Assembly: GCF_030053595.1 (NCBI RefSeq)
Contig: NZ_JASGBQ010000002.1
Span: 1 to 64,000 of the forward strand
From: Fusibacillus kribbianus
Lineage (GTDB): Bacteria > Bacillota > Clostridia > Lachnospirales > Lachnospiraceae
Reading direction: 5' to 3'
DNA length: 64,000 nt
The position numbers were made by a program, and so were the translations under genes. The stretch's first letter is position 1. Each line of letters opens with the position of its first letter. The notes under the pieces were generated by a model, which worked only from the letters and a program-made list of their open reading frames with translations, did no database searches and was not told the origin of the DNA. Of this stretch, positions 16,578 to 25,193 are shown piece by piece.

Positions 16578-17201
16578 TTATTTAGATACTTCTTCATCTG
16601 TTGCGAAATTACGTATCTGAGTCGGACATTTTAAGGCATCCAGGCGTCCAAGCTGTGCAAGCCGTCTGTAAATGCGTTCCCAGCCGCATTCCATTTCGCC
16701 GTCCACTTCACATTTGCCGTTCTTGCTTCCGCCGCACTGTCCGTTGACCAGGCTCTTGGAGCAGGCAGTGATCGGGCAGATTCCTCCGGTTAAGTTCAGG
16801 TAGCACTCACCGCACTGATCGCACTTATACTCTAACGGTGTCACTCCCTGGAAGCCCGGAAGCGGGAAGGTGTCACATGCTGCACACACCTTTTTCTCCT
16901 CCAGATACTCGGCAACGGTCTGCACGCCGATACCGCAGGATAATACGAGCACCACATCAGCAGCCTCGATCTCATCCATATGTTTCTGAAGACGCAGCTT
17001 CATATTATCCGGATTGCATATGTAATCGGTAGTGATGACTCCGGTCACCTGCCCGTTGGCAGCCAGCTCCTTTTCAAGCTCTGCAGCTTCCTTTTCCGGA
17101 AAATGGACTTCCTTGCATCCCTGGCAGTTGATGATAAACGCTTTCTTTCCGTCCACCAGTGATACGATAGTTTCCTTTGCTTTTAACTGGGTAATTAACA
17201 T
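16578..17201 (-). CDS. metV: MetV subunit of methylene-THF reductase
   Basis: A 207-residue partner of MetF in acetogens, thought to hold zinc or iron-sulfur centres and to relay electrons. Cysteines cluster in CDQCGECYLNLTGGICPITAC and in NGQCGGSKNGKCEVDGEMECGWE, which is the MetV hallmark. The N-terminal half has FIINCQGCKE and LVLSCGIGVQTVAEYL. It starts 1 bp after the stop of the rnfC2-like gene, so translation is probably coupled. It is homologous to the N-terminal third of that neighbour. Confidence 0.93.
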   Translation of the reverse strand: MLITQLKAKETIVSLVDGKKAFIINCQGCKEVHFPEKEAAELEKELAANGQVTGVITTDYICNPDNMKLRLQKHMDEIEAADVVLVLSCGIGVQTVAEYLEEKKVCAACDTFPLPGFQGVTPLEYKCDQCGECYLNLTGGICPITACSKSLVNGQCGGSKNGKCEVDGEMECGWERIYRRLAQLGRLDALKCPTQIRNFATDEEVSK

Positions 17202-17202
17202 A

Positions 17203-19164
17203 TCACTTCATCCCCCTTACTACACCTTTTCCGGTTTTGATCTTGCTGACTAACGGGATCTTGGAGGAACAGATGTACTCACAGCACCTGCACTCGATAC
17301 AATCCATAACATTTTTATCCTTCATACCCTGCCAGTTCTCCTCATCCGCATATTTTGCATAATACAGAGGAGACAGCTCCATAGGACATACATCCGCACA
17401 GCGTCCGCATTTGATGCAGGGCTGTTCCACGGTATGATCGGTATCCACAGCAATGATTCCGTTGGATCCCTTCATGATCGGAACGTTCGTATCGGAAAGA
17501 ACGAATCCCATCATAGGACCGCCCGCCTTGATGGTGATGTCATCGCCGATCGTACCGCCGCAGTAATCGATCAGATCCTTTGTATTGGTACCGATTTTTA
17601 CGATATAATTGCCCGGTTTTTTCAGTCTTTCACCGGTCACAGTCACAACACGCTCAACAAGAGGCATGCCGGTCTTAATTGCATCAGCAATGGCTTTTGT
17701 GGTACTGATGTTGCTCACGACGCAGCCCACATCTGCCGGAAGACCGCCACTGGGAACCTTTCTTCCTGTCACGCGCTTGATCAGCATCTTCTCAGCGCCC
17801 TGAGGGTATTTTGTTTTGGCAACTACAACTTCAATATTGCTGCACTCTGCAGTCTTTTCCTCCAGAAGTGCAATGGCATCCGGCTTATTATCCTCGATCA
17901 CGATAACGCCCTTTTCAGCACCTACCGCCTTGAGGATGGCCTTGAGGCCAAAGATCACATCATCAGCGAACTCCAGCAGTACCCTGTGGTCTGCAGTCAG
18001 GAGAGGCTCACACTCACAACCGTTGAGCAGAATGGTATCCACCGGTTTGGCAGGTTTTAATTTCACTGCAGTCGGGAAGCCTGCGCCTCCCATACCTACG
18101 ATTCCGGCCTCGCGGACGATCTCAACGATCTCATCCGGGGTAAGGCTGTCCAGGTCTTTATGAGGTTTTACAGACTCGTCAAGGGTATTCTTTCCGTCAG
18201 ACTTGATCACAACAGACAGGCACTCACCCCTCGTTGCATGTCCATGATTCTCGATGGCGATCACAGTACCGCTGACGCTGGAATGGATCGGACTGCTGAT
18301 AAAGGCTGCCGCCTCACCGATCTTCTGACCAACCTTAACAGTATCTCCCACCTGTACAACAGGATTTGCGGGAGCGCCTGCATGCATGGACAGAGGAATC
18401 ACCACAACCTCAGGATCCGGGAACCGCTCCAGAGCGATGTGCTCAGTGTATTCCTTCCGCTCTGAAGGATGAACACCGCCGTAATAGCCGTCAAGTCTCG
18501 TCTCACGAACGGACTTCACATAATCATTGACAGCCTTGAAATTCACCTTGGAATAATCGCGCATCTGTACGGGCTGGTTCAGGAACTCTTCCAGACGGCC
18601 CTGCTTTTCCAGTCTCCGGTAAATCTTCTCCCATGCACAGTCCTTATTGCCGTCCACTTCACACTTTCCGTTCTTGGCACCACCACACTGTCCGTTGACC
18701 AGACTCTTGGAGCAGTCAACGATGGGGCAGATACCGCCGGTAACATTCAGATAACACTGAGCACAGGCATCACAGCCCTTTTTAGTCAGTGCCATACCGT
18801 GATATCCCCTGTAATTCAGGGAATTGCTGGCCGCAAAGACAGGCATTCCTGCCAGATCCGCAACTGTCTGAATACCCAGACCACAGGCCGCCACCAGAAC
18901 ATTCTCCGTTCCTTCCGGAAGCAAATCTTTAAGTTTCTTTTCGGTCTGGATCTTGTTGCACAGGAAATCAACCTTCGCACTGCCTGTGATCGTCTTTCCC
19001 TGCTCAGCAGCAAGCTTCTCCAGCTCGCCGCACTCCGGCTCATCAACCGATTCAAATTCCTTGAAGCATTTGTTACAAGCAACAATGAACAGGTTATCCT
19101 TGCCGGCCAATAATGATACCAGTTCATCATTACTCTTCAACTTATACTTGGTATAGTTTTCCAA
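17203..19164 (-). CDS. rnfC2: RnfC2-like NADH module fused to an N-terminal MetV domain
   Basis: About 653 residues. Residues 1-205 repeat the MetV pattern, including CDACAQCYLNVTGGICPI and NGQCGGAKNGKCEVDGNKDC. From about residue 225 the protein is RnfC-like: a barrel-sandwich part (VQVGDTVKVGQKIGEA), the NADH/FMN region GMGGAGFPTAVKL, and two 4Fe-4S motifs, CIKCGRCADVCP and CIECRCCEYIC. In A. woodii the RnfC2 subunit lets the MetF-MetV complex use NADH. I chose the TTG at 19164 because GGAAGGTGAG precedes it; an ATG 18 codons upstream has no ribosome site. There are no other rnf genes here. Confidence 0.9.
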   Translation of the reverse strand: MENYTKYKLKSNDELVSLLAGKDNLFIVACNKCFKEFESVDEPECGELEKLAAEQGKTITGSAKVDFLCNKIQTEKKLKDLLPEGTENVLVAACGLGIQTVADLAGMPVFAASNSLNYRGYHGMALTKKGCDACAQCYLNVTGGICPIVDCSKSLVNGQCGGAKNGKCEVDGNKDCAWEKIYRRLEKQGRLEEFLNQPVQMRDYSKVNFKAVNDYVKSVRETRLDGYYGGVHPSERKEYTEHIALERFPDPEVVVIPLSMHAGAPANPVVQVGDTVKVGQKIGEAAAFISSPIHSSVSGTVIAIENHGHATRGECLSVVIKSDGKNTLDESVKPHKDLDSLTPDEIVEIVREAGIVGMGGAGFPTAVKLKPAKPVDTILLNGCECEPLLTADHRVLLEFADDVIFGLKAILKAVGAEKGVIVIEDNKPDAIALLEEKTAECSNIEVVVAKTKYPQGAEKMLIKRVTGRKVPSGGLPADVGCVVSNISTTKAIADAIKTGMPLVERVVTVTGERLKKPGNYIVKIGTNTKDLIDYCGGTIGDDITIKAGGPMMGFVLSDTNVPIMKGSNGIIAVDTDHTVEQPCIKCGRCADVCPMELSPLYYAKYADEENWQGMKDKNVMDCIECRCCEYICSSKIPLVSKIKTGKGVVRGMK

Positions 19165-19246
19165 TTGCTCACCTTCCTTACAAAATAGTTTGCAAATCCT
19201 TATTATCTGCGCTGTCATTCATCTTTTCACAGATAATACTAAGGTA

Positions 19247-19255
19247 AGTATAGCA
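19247..19255 (-). promoter_or_regulatory. Extended -10 promoter of the rnfC2-metV-metF operon
   Basis: The minus strand reads TGC TATACT, an extended -10 element about 80 bp before the TTG start. No good -35 is seen at 17 bp. Upstream, a short CTGAG/CTCAG hairpin at about 19324-19338 may weakly end recG transcripts. Confidence 0.45.
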
Positions 19256-19380
19256 TAAAGTTGCTGTATTATCTAGTCCAAACGCAACAAAAATATACAT
19301 TATGTGCAAAAATACAAGAAGTTCTGAGCCAAACTCAGGTAATTCCTAAAATATCAGCAGATACGAACATACAATACCTC

Positions 19381-21441
19381 CTATAGTGCCAGCGCGCTGT
19401 CCACCCTCCTGAAAAGCTCCAGGTCGATCCGTTCCCGAAGCACCCGGTATTTTTCTGAGGTCAGGCCGCCATCCTCCTTTAAAACAGCATCCGCTGCTTC
19501 CGAAGCCTCCTTCAGGATATCCGCATCAGTGAACACATCACCGATGGCAAACTCCATCAGTCCGCTCTGGCGCAGCCCGAAAATATCCCCCGGCCCCCGC
19601 AGCTTCAGGTCCTCCAAAGCGATATAGAAGCCATCGTTGGACTTATTCAGGATCTCCAGTCTCTTGTTTTTTTCCGAATCCTCGGAAGCATTGATAAAAA
19701 TGCAGTAGGACTGAAAGCCTCCGCGTCCCACACGCCCCCGCAGCTGATGAAGCTGTGCCAGTCCGAACCGCTCTGCATTTTCGATCATCATGACCGTGGC
19801 ATTGGGCACATCTACTCCGACCTCAATGACCGTTGTGGACACCAGCACCTGAATCCTGTTTTCTGCAAATTCGCCCATGACCGCATCCTTCTGCTGAGCG
19901 CTCATCCTGCCATGGAGGTATTCCACACGGATCGATGGCGGAAGCTGGCTTCTCAGCTTTTTCGCATAATCGACCACATTTTCCCCCTCCATGAGCTCGC
20001 TCTCCTCCACCATGGGGCAGATCACATAAGCCTGTCTGCCCGAAGCCACCTCTTTGGCAATAAACTTATAAGCGTTTGGCCGGAATTCGATACCTACCAC
20101 GCAGTTTTTGATGGGAAGCCGTTTCGCAGGAAGCTCATCCATAACCGAAATATCCAGGTCTCCGTACAGAATAATGGCAAGTGTCCGCGGAATGGGCGTT
20201 GCACTCATGACCAGCACATGAGGTTCGCCTCCCTTTTTGGAAAACAGTTCCCGCTGACGAACGCCGAACCGATGCTGCTCATCTGTGATCACCAGTCCCA
20301 GACTGTCGTAAACCACCTTATCCTGGATCAGAGCATGGGTACCAATGATGATATCCGCCTCATGGGCTGCGATCTGTTCATATACAAGGCGCTTTTCCTT
20401 CGCCGTCATGGAACCGGTCAAAAGAACCGTACGGCAAGGAATCTTATGGTCCGAAAACAGCTTTGTCACCGATTCGTAATGCTGTCTTGCCAATACCTCG
20501 GTGGGAGCCATCATGGCTCCCTGATATCCGCTTTCCACCACCGAAAGAAGCGCCAGAACTGCCACGATCGTCTTTCCTGAGCCCACATCCCCCTGCACCA
20601 GCCGGCTCATCAGGCTGTCGCTTCCCATATCCTTCAAAATATCCTGAAGCGTTTCCTTCTGAGCGCCGGTAAGATCATAGGGAAGTTCATTTTGAAGCTT
20701 GAGGGCCTCCCTCCCCGGCTTCACCGGAAAGCCGTTTTTCTTTTTCTCGTTACTTCCCCGCAGAAGACGCAGACAGAGAATAAAAAGGAAAAACTCATCA
20801 AACACCAGTCTTTTTCTGGCAAACAGAAGCTCCTCCTCGTTTTTCGGGAAATGGATCGTCCGGACTGCATAATTATATTCTGAAAGCTCCTCCTTCTTCC
20901 GTATCCATTCCGGCAGATAATCCTTCTGGACCGGAAGAGCCTCCAAGGCACTGTACACGGCCTTCCTCATGGTCTTATTGGTGAGTCCCGCCGTCAGATT
21001 GTAAACCGGCTGCCTTGTATGGAGAAGCCTGTCGTATTCGTCAAAACCAAGGACTGCCGGCTGTTCCATTACAAGGCCGTACCGGTTCCTCACGACCCTT
21101 CCGCGGAAGATATATCGTCCCCCTGGCTTCAGCACATTGGCAAGATAGGGCATATTAAACCAGACCGCCCGAAGGATTCCGCTGTCATCCTTCAAATTGG
21201 CAGTGATCACCTTCACCCTTGCAGTGAGCTTCACCTCCGGGCGCCCCGGAATCACTGCCGCCACCGCGTAGATCCCCGGTGTTTTTATGGTTCCGACGTC
21301 TGCCGGAGGCTCATACCTGTCATAATCTCTGGGATAGGATAAGATCAGGTCCCCGACAGTCCGGATATTCACCTTTTCCATCAGCTTTGCCGTTTTTTCT
21401 CCGATTCCCTTTATTTCAGTCACCGAATCCGTGAGCCGCAC
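19381..21441 (-). CDS. recG: ATP-dependent DNA helicase RecG
   Basis: RecG remodels stalled replication forks and branched DNA. It is 686 residues from the GTG at 21441, preceded by AAAGGAGGGA; an in-frame ATG 22 codons upstream would overlap a terminator-like hairpin. The order is the wedge/OB domain (GIYAVAAVIPGRP), Walker A GDVGSGKTIVAV, the DEQH box, SATPIPRTL and the C-terminal helicase motifs including LHQLRGRVGRGG. It sits downstream of fakA and yloU, an order common in Firmicutes. Confidence 0.96.
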   Translation of the reverse strand: MRLTDSVTEIKGIGEKTAKLMEKVNIRTVGDLILSYPRDYDRYEPPADVGTIKTPGIYAVAAVIPGRPEVKLTARVKVITANLKDDSGILRAVWFNMPYLANVLKPGGRYIFRGRVVRNRYGLVMEQPAVLGFDEYDRLLHTRQPVYNLTAGLTNKTMRKAVYSALEALPVQKDYLPEWIRKKEELSEYNYAVRTIHFPKNEEELLFARKRLVFDEFFLFILCLRLLRGSNEKKKNGFPVKPGREALKLQNELPYDLTGAQKETLQDILKDMGSDSLMSRLVQGDVGSGKTIVAVLALLSVVESGYQGAMMAPTEVLARQHYESVTKLFSDHKIPCRTVLLTGSMTAKEKRLVYEQIAAHEADIIIGTHALIQDKVVYDSLGLVITDEQHRFGVRQRELFSKKGGEPHVLVMSATPIPRTLAIILYGDLDISVMDELPAKRLPIKNCVVGIEFRPNAYKFIAKEVASGRQAYVICPMVEESELMEGENVVDYAKKLRSQLPPSIRVEYLHGRMSAQQKDAVMGEFAENRIQVLVSTTVIEVGVDVPNATVMMIENAERFGLAQLHQLRGRVGRGGFQSYCIFINASEDSEKNKRLEILNKSNDGFYIALEDLKLRGPGDIFGLRQSGLMEFAIGDVFTDADILKEASEAADAVLKEDGGLTSEKYRVLRERIDLELFRRVDSALAL

Positions 21442-21477
21442 TGCCTGTCCCTCCTTTTGCCGCACAAGTCCCGATAT

Positions 21478-21505
21478 AAAGAAAAGGTCCAGCGGACCTT
21501 TTCTC
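21478..21505 (-). terminator. Hairpin between fakA and recG
   Basis: GAAAAGGTCC and GGACCTTTTC form a 10-bp stem around a 3-nt loop, followed on the minus strand by TTTATA. The U tract is short, so this is a weak terminator or attenuator before recG. Confidence 0.55.
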
Positions 21506-21525
21506 AAATCACCGGACAGCTCCGG

Positions 21526-23181
21526 TTATTCTGCCGATATAATATAGTAATAAATAGGCTGACCGCCGAAATGAAGCTCGATATCCACATCGGGATGCTG
21601 CTCCTCCGCTTTGGCAAGCAATGCCTCTGCGTCTTCCTCCGCCACATCACTTCCGTAATAGATCGTGACAAGCTCGGTATCCTCATCCACCATAGCTTCC
21701 AGAAGCTGAAGAGAGGTTTCCCCGATCTCCTTGCCCTCAGCCAGGATCGCCTTGTCACCGATTCCCATGATGTCACCTTCCTTGATCTCGAAGCCGTCCA
21801 TGGAAGTATCCCGCACTGCATAGGTCACCTGTCCGGTCTTTACCCGGGACATTTCCTCGATCATAGCCGCCTTGTTTTCCTCCGGTGAAAGCTCCGGAAT
21901 AAAATTGATGATGGCGGTGATTCCCTGGGGCACTGTTTTGGAAGGGATCACAACGATCTCCTTGTCCTCGCACAGATGAACGGCCTGTTCCGCCGCCAGG
22001 ATGATGTTCTTATTGTTCGGGAAGATATAAATGGTATCTGCATTCACCTGGTCGATGGCATTCAGCATATCCTCGGTACTGGGGTTCATGGTCTGTCCGC
22101 CTTCAATGAGGTAATCCACATTGAGGCCCTTGAAGATCTCGCCAAGGCCTTCACCGATGGACACTGCAATGAATCCCACAGCCTTTCTGGGCTCTGTCTT
22201 TTTCTTCGCCTGCTCTGCTGCCAGCTTTGCCGCATCCTTGATGAGCTTCTCCTGATGCTCTTCTCTCATGTTATCGATCTTCATCCTGGAAAGGGAACCA
22301 TACGTCAGAGCCCGCTGGATCGCCAGACCGGGATCATTGGTATGTACGTGGACCTTTACCAGATCATCGTCCGATACCAGCACAATGGAGTCGCCGATGG
22401 ATTCCAGAAACGCCTTGAAATCCTGCTCCGTCTTTTCATTATATTCTTTTTCCAGATTGATGATAAATTCTGTACAGTAGCCGAACTTAATATCAAAGTC
22501 GTCTGCCTCTGCCTTCACTGCACCTGCAAATGCGGCAGGAGCTCCTGCATCCAGGGAGATTTCCTTGCCGAGGAATCCGTCAAAGGCTCCCTTCATAACC
22601 TGCATCAGACCCTGACCGCCGGAGTCGACCACACCGGCCTGTTTGAGAACAGGAAGCATCTCCGGAGTCTGGGAAAGAATCAGATCACCGTACTCAATGA
22701 CTGCCCTGAGAAAGGCCTCCATATCCTCGGTTTCCTCGGAAAGCTCTGCTGCCTTATCCGCCATCCCCTTGGCTACCGTAAGGATAGTTCCCTCCTTCGG
22801 CTTCATAACTGCCTTGTAGGCTGTCTCCGTCGCCCTCTGGAAGGCCTTCGCCAAAATCCTTGTGTCGATCACGTCCACCGTTTTGATTTCCTTTGTAAGG
22901 CCTCTGAAAAGCTGGGACAGGATAACGCCGGAGTTTCCGCGGGCGCCACGCAGAGAACCGGAGGAAATGGCCTTGGCCAGCGTCTCCATGGTCGGATCCG
23001 TCAAAGCCTGTACTTCCTTTGCCGCAGACATAATCGTCAGTGTCATATTTGTTCCTGTATCTCCGTCGGGTACGGGAAATACGTTGAGTTCATTAATCCA
23101 TTCCTTCTTACTCTCCAGGCCCTGCGCTCCTGCAAGAAACATGGTCTTTAAAAGAGCCGCATCAATTACATTTACTGCCAC
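21526..23181 (-). CDS. fakA: DAK2-domain kinase, YloV/FakA family
   Basis: A 551-residue protein of the fatty-acid kinase A family, which phosphorylates fatty acids delivered by DegV-type FakB proteins. The N-terminal Dak2 nucleotide-binding domain shows NELNVFPVPDGDTGTNM and SLRGARGNSGVILSQ; the middle region has VVDSGGQGLMQVMKG; the C-terminal half contains YCTEFIIN and FPNNKNIILAAEQA. The length is typical. It lies 18 bp after the Asp23-family gene. No fakB is nearby, so the fatty-acid substrate is by family only. Confidence 0.9.
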   Translation of the reverse strand: MAVNVIDAALLKTMFLAGAQGLESKKEWINELNVFPVPDGDTGTNMTLTIMSAAKEVQALTDPTMETLAKAISSGSLRGARGNSGVILSQLFRGLTKEIKTVDVIDTRILAKAFQRATETAYKAVMKPKEGTILTVAKGMADKAAELSEETEDMEAFLRAVIEYGDLILSQTPEMLPVLKQAGVVDSGGQGLMQVMKGAFDGFLGKEISLDAGAPAAFAGAVKAEADDFDIKFGYCTEFIINLEKEYNEKTEQDFKAFLESIGDSIVLVSDDDLVKVHVHTNDPGLAIQRALTYGSLSRMKIDNMREEHQEKLIKDAAKLAAEQAKKKTEPRKAVGFIAVSIGEGLGEIFKGLNVDYLIEGGQTMNPSTEDMLNAIDQVNADTIYIFPNNKNIILAAEQAVHLCEDKEIVVIPSKTVPQGITAIINFIPELSPEENKAAMIEEMSRVKTGQVTYAVRDTSMDGFEIKEGDIMGIGDKAILAEGKEIGETSLQLLEAMVDEDTELVTIYYGSDVAEEDAEALLAKAEEQHPDVDIELHFGGQPIYYYIISAE

Positions 23182-23199
23182 GACAGCGTTCCTCCTTGA

Positions 23200-23559
23200 T
23201 TAACAGTCTATTACCCGGACACCCTCAACGAAGACATTGATCTTTTCCACTTCGATGCCCGTAAATTTTTCAACCTTGTATTTCACATTCTCGATGAGAT
23301 TGTCTGCCACAGCCGAAATCGAAACTCCGTAGGACACGATCACATGAAAGCTCAGATGAAGCTTATTCTCCTCCACCTCCACATTGATTCCGTGAGTCAG
23401 ACTGTCTCTCTTAAGAAGCTTTACCAGACCGTCCTTCATGCTGACTGCCGCCATACCGACGATACCGAAGCATTCAACAGCAACGCTGCCTGCATATTTT
23501 GCAATCACGTCTGTATCAATCAAGATTTCGCCCATCATGTTATTTATTCGACATTTCAT
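23200..23559 (-). CDS. yloU: Asp23/Gls24-family protein (YloU)
   Basis: A 119-residue Asp23/Gls24 family protein from the start at 23559, which has GGAGGTCAGCTT before the ATG; an upstream in-frame ATG lacks a ribosome site. The family pattern is visible in IAKYAGSVAVECFGIVGMA, VIVSYGVSISAVADNLI and VFVEGVRVID. Members are cytosolic or membrane-associated envelope-stress proteins of unclear mechanism. It is paired with fakA and divergent from rpmB, as in many Firmicutes. Confidence 0.92.
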   Translation of the reverse strand: MKCRINNMMGEILIDTDVIAKYAGSVAVECFGIVGMAAVSMKDGLVKLLKRDSLTHGINVEVEENKLHLSFHVIVSYGVSISAVADNLIENVKYKVEKFTGIEVEKINVFVEGVRVIDC

Positions 23560-23623
23560 AAGCTGACCTCCGCTTTTCTTGTTCCGTGCATAAAAAATTT
23601 CCACAATGCACCTATCTTAAAGT

Positions 23624-23629
23624 ATTATA
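23624..23629 (-). promoter_or_regulatory. -10 element upstream of yloU
   Basis: The minus strand has TATAAT about 65 bp before the yloU start; the -35 region is poor. Confidence 0.4.
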
Positions 23630-23685
23630 CCCTTTTTCTCCCGAAAAAGGAATAAAAATTTTTTAAAATTTCCAGAGAAATTCTC

Positions 23686-23714
23686 TTGCATTTTTCACCA
23701 ATATCTGATATTAT
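23686..23714 (+). promoter_or_regulatory. Promoter of rpmB
   Basis: TTGCAT, 17 bp, TATTAT. It is followed by a short leader with a CTGGC/GCCAG hairpin at about 23731-23749 and the strong AAGGAGG site of rpmB. Confidence 0.65.
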
Positions 23715-23776
23715 GTTTAATGTTATGGGTCTGGCATGGACGTAAGCCAGCCAAATCTGTATAAGGAGGTGCTATC

Positions 23777-23962
23777 ATGGCCAAATGTGCAATCTGTGAG
23801 AAAGGCGCTCACTTTGGAAATAAGGTTAGTCATTCCAATAGAAAATCCAGCAAGATGTGGAGTTCCAACGTTAAATCTGTCAGAGTAAAAGTAAACGGCG
23901 GCACAAGAAAGATGTATGTTTGTACATCCTGCCTGAAGTCCGGTCTGGTAGAGAGAGCTTAA
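23777..23962 (+). CDS. rpmB: 50S ribosomal protein L28
   Basis: A 61-residue L28 of the large ribosomal subunit, starting MAKCAICEKG. It keeps the zinc-type cysteines Cys4 and Cys7 and a second Cys-x2-Cys near the C-terminus (VCTSC). The strong AAGGAGG site and high-expression promoter fit a ribosomal protein. It is monocistronic. Confidence 0.97.
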   Translation: MAKCAICEKGAHFGNKVSHSNRKSSKMWSSNVKSVRVKVNGGTRKMYVCTSCLKSGLVERA

Positions 23963-24014
23963 TTGGTTTTTATTGAAGAATGCAGGAAGAAGGTTTCACA
24001 ACTGCTCTTCCATT

Positions 24015-24124
24015 CCGTCTGAATTTAGACGGTCTTATGAGTTAAAGATGATTATTTAGGGAGTGCTGCACAATGGCCTGAAATCAAATTGATTTTTGGT
24101 CAGGAGCAGCGCTTCTTCGTTTTT
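24015..24124 (+). terminator. Terminator region after rpmB
   Basis: There are two hairpins: CCGTCT/AGACGG at 24015-24032, and a longer imperfect one at 24062-24114 (AGTGCTGC with GCAGCGCTT, inner CCTGA/TCAGG) followed by TTCGTTTTT. Confidence 0.6.
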
Positions 24125-24131
24125 ATGTCAG

Positions 24132-24176
24132 AAATCCCGGCTCAGATATCCTTTGCAGATATCTAGGCCGGGATTT
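24132..24176. repeat. Inverted repeat, possible terminator of the decayed gene
   Basis: AAATCCCGGC and GCCGGGATTT pair with inner GATATC arms to give a long hairpin. The flanking T runs are weak. It lies between rpmB and the pseudogene end. Confidence 0.5.
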
Positions 24177-24222
24177 AACATGCTTGTGCAATTCACTACA
24201 CTGTTTTCTTTTATCTTTGCGC

Positions 24223-24585
24223 TCAGCCTTCCTTGATCCTCTGCACCTCCTGTTTCAGATCCATGAAGATCTCCACCAGAATCGGATCAAAGTCCTGACC
24301 GCTTCCCTCCTGAATGATCTCAAAGCAGGTCTCAAGCGGAAGGGCCGCCCGGTAACACCGATCCTCCGAAAGGGCATCAAACACATCCGCGATGGGATTG
24401 ACCGTAAAGGCCGTGATCCCGTCCAGCAGCAGACAGACGATCCCTTCTCCGAGCAATCCATCGTAGATCGTTATCTTTCCGTTCAAATGAAAGCGTCTCC
24501 GCTCCTTCACATAAAGAAATGCAAGATAAAGGACAACCAACAGACATCAGGTCTGAAGCTTGCTGTATTCCAGATATTCGCTCAT
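24223..24585 (-). pseudogene. Decayed HD-GYP signalling gene with internal deletion
   Basis: From the ATG at 24585 (after GGGGGAAAG) the frame reads 12 codons, MSEYLEYSKLQT, then an in-frame TGA, then CLLVVLYLAFLYVKERRR and KITIYDGLLGEGIVCLLLDGI, a membrane sensor start like those of Lachnospiraceae signalling proteins. At about 24384 it joins directly to the tail of an HD-GYP phosphodiesterase domain, ADVFDALSEDRCYR through EIIQEGSGQDFDPILVEIF. The HD catalytic residues and most of the sensor are missing. The remnant is best read as one gene that lost its middle and gained a stop. It is unlikely to make an active c-di-GMP enzyme. Confidence 0.75.
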
Positions 24586-24736
24586 AACACTTTCCCCCTT
24601 CTGCTCCCATTGTACAGGATTCCGCCGCTGTCAGCCAGACCATTTTTTCATCTGTTTGTGTCAGATTTAAAGAAAAAGTCCCTCCTGCCAGATACTATTA
24701 TCCTAGCAGAAGGGAGTTTCTTATATTATATCCTGT

Positions 24737-25135
24737 CTACCGCACACAGAAAAATTCCAGCTTCTCTCCTGCCGCACCCCGGCAGAAAGCCACCCGGATG
24801 GGATAAGGCGGTTCGGAGGGAAGGACCAGATCCTTCGGCTCCACCAGAATCTCATATCCGGCAGCGCGGACCGTTTCCACTAAAGCATCCACATCCGTTA
24901 CCCCGAAAGCAAGATGCTCCAGGCAGTCCGTACCGGAGGGAGCCTCCCCTGCCGTTTCAATGATTTCCATCAGTCCGCATCCCGTGTCGATCATGGAACC
25001 GCGGACGCCTTCCTTAACCCAGCTTCTCACCAGATCAAATTTTAAAAGCTCTGTATAAAATGCAACGGCAGCATCATACTTTGCCGGTGAAGGCTTTAAT
25101 CCTGCATGATGAATTCCTTTTATCAGTGGATTCAT
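24737..25135 (-). CDS. VOC-family (glyoxalase-like) protein
   Basis: A 132-residue vicinal-oxygen-chelate fold protein. It begins with the characteristic IKGIHHAGLKPSPAKYDAAVAFYTELL, whose His is the first metal ligand, and ends with VAFCRGAAGEKLEFFC with the usual Glu. The two beta-alpha-beta-beta-beta units span the full length. Substrate cannot be told; lactoylglutathione lyase and methylmalonyl-CoA epimerase are related families. It stands alone between the pseudogene and the DnaJ gene. Confidence 0.85.
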   Translation of the reverse strand: MNPLIKGIHHAGLKPSPAKYDAAVAFYTELLKFDLVRSWVKEGVRGSMIDTGCGLMEIIETAGEAPSGTDCLEHLAFGVTDVDALVETVRAAGYEILVEPKDLVLPSEPPYPIRVAFCRGAAGEKLEFFCVR

Positions 25136-25193
25136 GGATCTGTTCCCCTTTTCCTCGAATTTCTTTTGTTAAGACATCGCCTGCAGCGCCGGT

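Noticed and set aside
24549-24585. In-frame TGA in the HD-GYP remnant as selenocysteine
   Set aside because: No selenocysteine insertion hairpin is evident after it, the position is in a membrane segment start, and the gene also has a large internal deletion.
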